From Schlesneria sphaerica (GTDB lineage: Bacteria > Planctomycetota > Planctomycetia > Planctomycetales > Planctomycetaceae), in assembly GCF_044336245.1 (NCBI RefSeq), contig NZ_CP172346.1, forward strand, positions 1,488,001 through 1,552,000: 64,000 nt of DNA, in the 5' to 3' direction. The position numbers were made by a program, and so were the translations under genes. Positions 18,601 to 27,100 of this stretch are shown in pieces. The notes under the pieces were generated by a model. The model did not search any database, was not told where the DNA came from, and was given only the letters and a program-made list of their open reading frames with translations. Positions within the stretch are counted from its first letter, which is position 1. The number at the start of each line of letters is the position of its first letter.

Positions 18601-21138
18601 TACGGCTGTGAAAACGGCCGCCGCCTGGCTGCATAAATAGTCCAGGCGTCCCCATTCCCAGTTCCGCAGATCCCGTTTATCGCCGGCACCAGGCCGACAG
18701 TCATTCAGGGTCTTACGAGCGGCATCGAAGGCATTTTTCTCGATCTGCGAGGCTGCCAGTCCGATCCGCGCAATATAGGCCTGGTACTCTTCGGCTTCTT
18801 TCGCCTCCGTCGCCCGTCGTTCTGAATCGCGGGCGATTTTTTCGGCTTCGCGGGCTTCTCTGGCCGAGACAATCGCATGAGCTTCGGAAATTTTGGCGTT
18901 TGCTTCCGACGCCTTCGCCTTCGCCTCCGAGGCAATCGCTTCTGCTTCTGCTGTTCGGGCAGTCGCTTCCGACGAGAGCGCCTTTTGCTCGGCGATACGG
19001 GCCTGAGCTTCTGACTCGAGTGCTTTTTCTTTCTGCTGGTTGATGAGGATAGATGCCCCGACCACCAGCACAAAGACCGATGCCGCAAGGCCTGCTGCAA
19101 GTCGTCTCAGCAGGACCAGTCGCCGATGCCTCGCCTCTCGTTCTTTCTGTGCGGCGACTAACTTTCCGCGAAGTGCGTCATGATCAGAATTCGTCTTGTC
19201 CAATAGCGAAAGGCTGAGGTCCAGGTCCCCTTTCTGAAAGGCGCACTCGGCATAATCCAATTTTGCTCGTGCCAGTCCCGCGACCGCTGCACGGTTCGCA
19301 CTCCACAATTCAATCGCCTGCTGATATCCAAAAACAGCCCGCGAGAAGCTTTCATAATTGTTCGACTCATTCGCTTGCTTCAGGTCTGCATCAGCATGAT
19401 TTGAAAGCAGAACACTTTCCGAATGCGACTGATATTCTCTGATGGCTGCCTGAAACTGTTTGACATCGGGAAAGCGGTCTTCAGGACGGGTTGCCATGGC
19501 GCGCATGGCAATATCCATCAGTTCTCCCTTTTTGTCGGTCGGAGTGATCTCGTTTCGGGCCGCTGCCATCAGGCACTTCATCGCATTTTTTGCGACGTGT
19601 GGCGGGGTCCCTGTCAAGATCTCAAACAACATGGCTCCGAGCAGATAAACGTCGCTCGCCGGGCCGATCCGTTCAATGGGACCTGTGGTCATCTCCGGCG
19701 CCATATAGGCGGGAGTTCCCCCCATGGTGTTTGTTTCAGTGATACTGCTCGACTTCCGGAACGTCTTGGAAGGTTGAGCCAACCCCCAGTCCATTACCAG
19801 CACTTCACCGAACTCACCAAGCATGACGTTCTCGGGTTTCAGGTCACGATGCACTACCCCCCGCGCGTGGGCAAACCCCACCGCGTCGGCTATCTTCATC
19901 AGGATTTCAAGGTTTTCCGGGATCGACTTCTGTTTGATGACTTTCAGCCAGGGGGTCCCCTGAACTTTTTTCATCGAATAAAACAGGGCCCCTTCCGAAT
20001 TCGCACCGACGTCATAAATAGGCACAATGTTCGGATGGTCCAGTTCTCCCGTGACAACCGCTTCGGCGAGAAACTTGGCCCGCTGCTTCTGATTCTCCGC
20101 AGTCTTTGGTTTCAACATTTTGACCGCGACGTTTCGGTCGATCGACGTTTGGCGAGCGTCGTAAACGATCCCCATTCCCCCTTCGCCGAGAACTTTCAGA
20201 AGCTCATACTCGGGGTCTTCCTCCTTGCTGCGGGTTCCCCCTCCAGTGCGAGGCGCAACGTCAGAGAAGGCTTTGGTTTTGATGACGAGTGTCTGTTTTT
20301 GCTGCGGGACTGGGTTTCCCTTCTTGGGCGTCCCCGGAGTAGCGACGGTCGGACTGTTTGGTGATGGGAAAAAGGGCTGACTTGGCACGGCTTCTTCGAG
20401 CGGTCCCCAAAGCGACTCGACCGTTTTCATCAGTCTTTCCGGCACTTCGTCGGAGATGAACGTCTTGTCAGCGTCCGCACCATCATCGATCCCGTTCGCC
20501 GTCTCGACGACGTAGGTGCGCATGTGAATTTCGATGTCATCTGTCTTCAGATGCCCACCGAAACCATCCTCAGAAACGAATGTCTTGTCAGCATCATCTT
20601 CGGCCCCCCCGAATTCTCCGTCACTTTGCTCTGTTGCCAGAATTGCTTCCGGCACGTCATCGGAAATAAAGGTCGCCCCAAGATCGTTTTCGTGTTGTTC
20701 CTGCTGATCCGTTTCGACGGTGGCATTCGAGTTTGCAATGTCATTGGCCGAGTCAACAGTCGCTGCCGCTCCGCCGTCTTCGCCACTCAAGTCTTCATCC
20801 GCCGAAACGGCTGTCGCTCGGGTCCAGTCCTCACCCGTATCAGGGATACTGTCGGCCGTCACGAACTCTTCGGACATGATTGTCGCGGCGTTTCCCAGTT
20901 CTTCCCGCTCCTGGGGATCTTCGATAGAGTCCTCTCGGGTCTTGTCGAGGCGAATGGGTTCCGATGGAATTCGACTGGGCTGTGACGCGTCGCGCACCTG
21001 CTTGTCGAAATACTTCTTCGAACCCAGACCGATTGAGCCCTCGTCATCAATACTCAGCGAGCGATTGCAGTGAGAACAAACTCCGCTGAGTAAGTCCTGC
21101 CCCTGGACCTTCCGCCTGCAGTGGGGACATTTGATCAT
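15622..21138 (-). CDS. Giant Ser/Thr protein kinase with zinc ribbon, coiled coil and WD40 propellers
   Basis: This 1838-aa transmembrane kinase opens with a zinc ribbon (CPHC at 4-7, CSHC at 21-24). An acidic Thr/Ser-rich linker (about 80-240) follows. The Hanks-type kinase domain (about 311-570) has GEGGMGIVY at 318-326, Lys340, HRDLKPEN at 430-437, DWG instead of DFG at 450-452, and APE within MAPEM. One membrane helix lies at about 679-700, then an Ala/Glu/Lys coiled coil with repeated SEA units (about 705-785). About twenty WD-type blade ends (RIWN, RLWD, KLWD) reach the C-terminus, probably outside the cytoplasm. The ATG at 21138 follows GGAGGGG and overlaps the upstream TAA as TAATG, so translation is coupled to the giant adhesin-like gene. 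The phosphorylation targets are unknown. Confidence 0.9.
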   Translation of the reverse strand: MIKCPHCRRKVQGQDLLSGVCSHCNRSLSIDDEGSIGLGSKKYFDKQVRDASQPSRIPSEPIRLDKTREDSIEDPQEREELGNAATIMSEEFVTADSIPDTGEDWTRATAVSADEDLSGEDGGAAATVDSANDIANSNATVETDQQEQHENDLGATFISDDVPEAILATEQSDGEFGGAEDDADKTFVSEDGFGGHLKTDDIEIHMRTYVVETANGIDDGADADKTFISDEVPERLMKTVESLWGPLEEAVPSQPFFPSPNSPTVATPGTPKKGNPVPQQKQTLVIKTKAFSDVAPRTGGGTRSKEEDPEYELLKVLGEGGMGIVYDARQTSIDRNVAVKMLKPKTAENQKQRAKFLAEAVVTGELDHPNIVPIYDVGANSEGALFYSMKKVQGTPWLKVIKQKSIPENLEILMKIADAVGFAHARGVVHRDLKPENVMLGEFGEVLVMDWGLAQPSKTFRKSSSITETNTMGGTPAYMAPEMTTGPIERIGPASDVYLLGAMLFEILTGTPPHVAKNAMKCLMAAARNEITPTDKKGELMDIAMRAMATRPEDRFPDVKQFQAAIREYQSHSESVLLSNHADADLKQANESNNYESFSRAVFGYQQAIELWSANRAAVAGLARAKLDYAECAFQKGDLDLSLSLLDKTNSDHDALRGKLVAAQKEREARHRRLVLLRRLAAGLAASVFVLVVGASILINQQKEKALESEAQARIAEQKALSSEATARTAEAEAIASEAKAKASEANAKISEAHAIVSAREAREAEKIARDSERRATEAKEAEEYQAYIARIGLAASQIEKNAFDAARKTLNDCRPGAGDKRDLRNWEWGRLDYLCSQAAAVFTAVEPVDALAIDVAGNRFASGGSSGQVQIWSREAEQAITLDYDFGRVNALAFSPDGLFLAIGCSRPDGYLQLWDSVQMKPVAGRKFEGHTGSVLSVSFSKEGHSLLTSSSDKSARIWNVATGALDRSFFEQTGWVWSAEFSPDESSIVTAGQDARAIVYDLTGQGTPKKFHGHDKSPVYSAKFTRDGTAVISAGQDGRILLWRPDEIEDYRFDSLKDGLFQDKVRARNAIIPTPKFKEFRLVDADAKIKPVRSLAISKDGNHLASCGDDNTIRIWNIATREMEKQIRGHGSVVRSSSFLPDGHRLLSASHDRTIREWVIDSFTEVRTLFEGHVDAVLAASYSPDQRWIVTASGDRSARIWNTASGKLEQEFGKDDQAFDATDSGQVRPKNEFREGHLFLVSSAQFFPDGRQLLTAAADNTARVWDVERGGQSLLLENTGRAAAIAISNNLQWIATGGGRVPSAQKPSESLWSAQLWNAATGEHLKTFSNENGHNWEVAAVAFSPDNRLLATGDVMGHIRLWDLESGAVVGRLDGHGRYKISAMAFLEDGLRLATASYDNTVMQWDVKSGKEIKSLMLPHPDSVLAMQIIPSTNRIVTSCTEQKSIGEGKTEAISTLRYWDGATGKLLATSTPFAGTAQSISVSGSGEYVNAANSETGDVLTWSLTDPKQEVTKLLSSPSRSDLRSVVLHPDGHQIVTIGGSDALLWDLSNPQKPSLVKSFSQHLTVASARFSPNGKRIATGGLDKTARVWDIQTKRVIRKLEGEQGHKGRVNSTVFSRDSAHLLTASTDGTAKLWNIDTGEVVFTLVNRSGPDEQVSPINSATFSGDGEWIATASEDGKARLWSVRTQECVRTFSGHQAGVVCLEFTTDGAKLVTGSKDKTARLWDVATGTVELIFEGHTEEITSVAISHDMLRVLTGSADDSAKLWDAKLVTDSEAESQVATVAASSARRATEILTLIRHKNDVTSVAFSPDGLQILTGSLDRTAVIWLARDWR

Positions 21139-24100
21139 TAGATCCCCTCCTCTTTTGAGGTCCATTTTCGCATCAGTCGCGCCGCGCGATTCAGTTGAAC
21201 CCCACCGGTCTTTGCCGCAGTCGTCCCGGCAGACGGCATCCCCGTCCGCTGCGCGCCCGCAAGAGTGGAGGCGACCCCAAATAGCGCCAGCGAACCACCC
21301 AGCCTGGTCACACTGGTATCGTTGTTGAGTTCAGCCTGCTGTTCGTCAGAAGTCGCATCGTGATGGTCGTATGCCGCATTCACTGGTTCAGATTCCGATT
21401 GATGCAGGTGAAGAGCTGCTTTTTTCAACAGACGTCGTCCGGGATTGAAGGCAAACTGAGAACCCTCGTTTTCACCCCTGAACTCCTGAGATTCCGACCG
21501 GGGGCTCGGGGCGACGTTCTGATTTCCCTCAACCGGGTAATTCCGCTGAGGGAAGAAACTCCCTTCGATTGCGGGATCAAGGGGATCATCATTTTCGGGA
21601 ACGAGTGCATCGGCAGGATCGTGTCCGGTGGTACCCCCGTCTGGTGCGTCTGTCTCAGTAGTCGATGATTTCCCGGACCGAAGCGACTCGGGCATGACAT
21701 CGTCGAGCATCGGCTCGGTTCCATCGGCGATGGCTCCATTCACAATTTCAAACTCGATGACCAGCCGCTTAACAGTTTCACCCGGTTCCTGCAGTTGAAC
21801 GCGATACCGGCCGTCGGGAATTGATTCGATCAATTCGGGATCGAAGATCTGCTCCAGGAAATCCTCGGTCAGCTCGATCCCCTCATCAAATTCCCAGCCC
21901 GTTCCATCCGCGTTGCGTTTGCCAATCTCAAAGAAGACCTTGCGTCGCGGGGAAAGACCCAGCCCCTCTTTCTCGGCGACAGGCACAATCTCGAGAGCCA
22001 CCGTCGGAGTATGCGAGGAGACCTGCTGGATGTCCCACACTCGCTGGGGTTCAGGAAAATGAAGCAACTCGACTCGTGGAGTCAGGTCAAAAATGAACGA
22101 CCCCAGACCTTCACCGGGGACAGGGGCGTAGCCCCGTAAAGTCGTGAAGTCCAGACTGCCCAGAGCATTGTTCGTTGTCGTATTGCGACCGTAGACGTGA
22201 ATCAGCGGATCAGCGATCACTGTCACGTCAATCGGGATCGGGGCGGAAGGGTTATCCTTGTTTGGATTCGCATTGTAAAAGTGAGTGAAGAGGAACTCAC
22301 CAGGATCCTCAAAGACGGCGGTCGTCGTGGTCCCGTCGTTCCAGTTCACAATGATGGTGAAGTTGTGCTCGCCGGGTCGACCAAACTCGCCCGTGATCGT
22401 TGCAATTCCCCCCGCGGTGATTTGCGGTGTCTGAAGATTCACAAATCGAGGAGGCGCGTCGATGATCGATCCGGTTCCCGACTGCACCACCACATCCTGC
22501 CAGAAGTTGACACGGTTCCCTGAATGAATCGTGGTGACGCCACTTCCCTCGGACCGAATATCCGCATCAACCCCCGTGTCAAACAGGTTAATACTGTCAC
22601 CTGCAATGAGATCGATATTCCCGCTCCCACCAGTTGCCAGCACAGGTGCCGTGACAACAAGTCCGGAAAAATTCCCCAATGCCGTAATCGAGAGATTTCC
22701 ACCCGAGGCATTCTGAACGGTAGACGAAACGTTGATGGTCGCCGTGTTGGAAATCATCAGGTTTCCGGAGACTGCTCCCAGAACGGAGATTCCGTCCACG
22801 CCATCCGACGTGACGATATTGAGAATTCTGCCCGAGACATTGCGAATCTGCAGGTTCCCCGACTCGGTATTCGTCGCGGCCAGATTCGACACATTGGTCA
22901 CGAGCGGCGCACTGCTCCCAATCCCGGTGACAGCTCGCATAACGAGTGTCTCTGCAGCGATATGAAGATTGGCTGAATTCCCTCCCGCAGCAATTTCCCC
23001 GGCAGTCGATTCCAGCGAGACGAACGAGTCACCGCTGGTAAGGGCCGAGATCTGGCCGACAGTGATTGTCTGGTTTGCGACCAGACGTACTTCACCGTCG
23101 TTGTGCTGAGTCAGGTTGTCGACTCTGATCGAATCTCTCTCGATCATGTGAATCCGGGTATTAGTACCCGACAAGGGGTTTGAGGAAGCACCGTTCGTCA
23201 GGTTCAGCACATCTAGATCGACATTGATGGGCTGCAGTGCTCCGACGCCGACCGCGGTTTGAATGGTTGTCACAGCCCCCGCCGCATCGGCGATCAGGTT
23301 ATCTCCCGCCGAGTTGCCTCCGTTGACGAGACTTCCTGATGTACTGACAAGTCGAAGTGCATTCGCGGTCGCATTCAGCGTTTCAACCTGTCCCAGCGTG
23401 ATATCCTGGTCAGCCAGCAGAGCGATCGTCCCGGAACCGGATCGGATGGTCGCGCCGTCCTGCATCAGGATCTTTCCGCTCGTGCCATTTCCGACCTGAT
23501 TGCTGTCTGCCACGACCTCGACATCGCCACCCGCCGAGGCAACGGGTGCCGTTGCATCGATCAGAACATCGCGAGAGGCCCTGAGACTGATATCGCCTCC
23601 CGCAGTCGTCACAGCGGCCTTGAGAACCAGGTCCGAGGCAGTACCCTCTGCGGACAGGAGAACGTTCCCGGTTGTGGCCGTAACGCCGGATCCACCTGCA
23701 GTTATGGTCGTCGTTCCAGCGGAACGGATGGCGACATTCCCGGCCCCTTGTTGATCGACACGATGCAATTGCAGGTCGCTGACTTCGCGAATCCGGATGT
23801 CACCCGCCGCGGAATTGACGATATCAAGGGCGTTCACGCGAGTCACCAGGGAGGGGTCGCCACCGGTGGGTGACGTGGTCCCGATTCCATTCACCGCTCG
23901 CAGGGTCACCACGCCGCCGAGGGTTTCATTAACCAGATTTTCGCCTGTGGCTGACCCATTCCGAATTTCGCCCGTGTGTGAAGTAATCCGAATGGCATCG
24001 ACCGTGCCGTTCGCCGTCTTCACCTGTCCGAGCGTCACATTCTGCTGAACGTCAATTTCCACTCGTCCCGACCCCGCGTCGATCAGGCTGCCACTCGCCA

Positions 24101-27100
24101 TCAGCAGGGCCCCAGTTCCGTCGATCCCGTTCCCCGTCGTCACCAGCACGTCACCGGTGGTCGAGAGGATTTTGCCAGCGGCGCCGAATGTTGTATCTCG
24201 GGTCGTGTCGAGCGTCATCGATCCACTCGCCGTTGCCAGCGTTCCGCGGATCTGGGTGTCACGTGCCACAGAGAGCTGCATTGCACCGGCTTCGGTAGCC
24301 AGCCTCCCGGTTCCGTTGATCTCCAGGTCCGTTCCAACTTGCGCGGTGAGTTCATGGTCGGCATCGAGTTGGAACGAGCCATTCACAATGATGCTTCCCG
24401 CCGTCTTCCAGAGATAATGACTCGACTGCGTGAGTGCCCCATCAGTCCCGACTTTAATTCCCGCAGTCTGATTGCCAGAGCCAATCACGACTGTCTGAGC
24501 GTGAACCACATCCAGTTGAGCGTCTGTAAAGTTCAAGTCCTGCGAGGCATCCTCCAGACCAATGGATGTTCCGGCTGATAGCGTCTGAATCGTGAGCGTG
24601 GCACCATTCGCGTTCACAAAAGTGGTGGGCAAGAGAATCGCGTCAGCAGTCAACGCGATATCCCGCCCATGCGTATCGAGGGATGACGTCGCAGCGTCGA
24701 AGCGAAGGGTGGCCCCGGTAAACTGGAATCCATCGTTCGTCCCGGCAATTGCACCGTACGTATTGACAGCTCCACGAAATCGGCTGACCCCACTTCCCTG
24801 AAGCTGCTGATAGGTCCACGAATTCAGTGAACCATCAAACCGAACGTCGTTAGCAGAGACAATGAGGACCTCTCCCAGCCTGACAGTATTCCCCACATGT
24901 CCCGTCACCTGGATTTGACCGGTCCCTGCGTCAAGCGTCAGATTCTGATTGAACGCCGATGTTCCATTGATCGTGCCCGAAACAGTGATATCGCCTGAAC
25001 CGCCGGTACTGATCTCGATACCACGCGCCAGTTTCACCGGACCACTGATCGCGACGTTCCCTCGCGATGTGGTGATATTAGCATTCGCTACCAGCGTTCC
25101 CACCTCGATCAGCACACCTCCACTGCCCGAAATGATCTCGGCCGCAGAGGACTGCGTCGTGGTACCGATTGACTTGATCGAGACAGAATTCTCGCCCGTC
25201 AGTTGGGCGTCTACAGAAACTGTCGTCCCTGCCGACAGTTTTAAGTGCCGCCCCGCTTCAAGCGGCGCCCCCGCTGCAACGGTCAGGCCGGACGCGGTCG
25301 AGTCGAGGATGATGTCATTTTCCGCCTGAATCGATTGTCCAACGGAAATTGGTCCCGCAGCAATATACTCGACGCTTCCACCACTCGCGACGGTGGCGAG
25401 TTGCTCGATCGAACCACTGGACGTAACAGAGACGGAGCCAGTTGTCTCGACGCGACCGCCAAACACGACGCTTTGGGACGCCTGCTCAATCGTCACGCTC
25501 TCGACCGAGATTGCAGACAAACGAACGTTCTCTGCCTGCTTGACCCTGAAATCCCCGCCTCCACTCATCTCAGCTTGAGCCGTGACGTCCCCGTTCCCCT
25601 CGGCTGAAAGCGTCAGATCATGGCCGTTGGTTGCGACCGTGGATGACAGCAGGATATTGCCGCTCGACGTCGTCTCCATCGTAACCGAATTCAACAATTC
25701 CAGACGGTCTCGAATCGTTTGATTCCCCGTCGTCGTCACGTTGGCATTCAACTGCGAAGATCCCGGAAAATCGGTGGTCAGAAATGACAACGCCGTATTT
25801 CCGCCGACCGTCCCGTCGAACCGTGTGACCCCGGACGTCACAGCGGTCAGCCCAAATCGGCCGTCAACCGTTTTGCCAAACTGAATCGTATCGCCGCCAC
25901 TGCTTGTCAGTCGCACATTTCCCGTCAACACCACAGCGTCGCGGAACTCGATTGCCCCTGAGGTCGTGAAATTTCCGTTGAGACGGGTTACCCCCTCGCT
26001 GTCGGTCGTCAGCGAGGTCAGGCGAGTGGCCTCACCGACCCCTCCATTAAATAGCGTCACGCCCGACGTGTTCACGGTCAACCCGTAAGGACCGTTCACG
26101 GAGCGCTGGAATGCGACCGTCCCGCCGCTTGTGCTGGTGATGATCGTGTTGGCCATGAGACTGACATCATCATCGAGCTTCACATCTCCACTGGCTGTGA
26201 TTCCTCCGTTGATGCGAGTCGATCCTGCCCCTTCCGTCGTCAACGAGGTCAGTGCGATCTGTCCACCGACAGCCCCCATAAACGTTTTCTGGCCGGCACT
26301 GCTGACTCTTAAGCGGTGGGCTCCATCGATCGTCGAGGCAAAACCAACATCCTTTCCGGTCGTGCTGGTCAGGGTCGCGTCACCTTCCAGCCTGACAGCA
26401 TCATGGAACTGAATTCCCCCGGCGGTGGTGATATCCGCATGAACCTGCGTCGATCCACCGGAATCGGTCGTCAGCGATGCAAGCGGGCTGATGCCCCCCA
26501 CGACTCCGCCAAACGTCGTGACACCCGCCGTATTGACGGTGAGGTGATGCGGTCCATCAACCTGTTTCGCAAAGTTGATCGCCCCCCCGGTTTGACTGGT
26601 CAGAGCGGCATCGCCGAGCAACCTGACCGAATCATTCAGGCGAATCGAATCGACGACCGTGACACCCGCGAAGAATTCCGTCGTACCGGGGCTGTCCGTT
26701 GTCAGCGAGCGGAGCGCGGCGGTTGTACCGACGGCACCACCGAAACGAGTCCCCCCTGCCGTCTCAACGTTCAAGTCGAACGGACCGTCAAGCGTTCGCT
26801 GGAACTGAATATCACCGCTGGCGGTACTGGAGATCGTAATCGAGTCGCTGAGTGTGATGGGGCCGTCAATCGTGATATTCCCCACCGATGTCAGATCCCC
26901 GCTCAGATCCACACGCGCGGATGTCACCGCGATGCCGCCGGCGCCCGTCTGCACCTGCCGGAGGGAAGTCGTTCCCGCACTGGAAACGACAAACTTATCG
27001 AGCGCCCGTGCGACCCCCACGTTTTGCAGCGAAACAATTCCGCTGCCAGCGGTCAGTGTGAGCTGGCGCGCGTTTGCAATCTGATCTGCATTCACAGGGC

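Noticed and set aside
25635..26789. A CRISPR-like array in the regular 231-bp spacing
   Set aside because: The units are coding, diverged at DNA level and far longer than CRISPR repeats.
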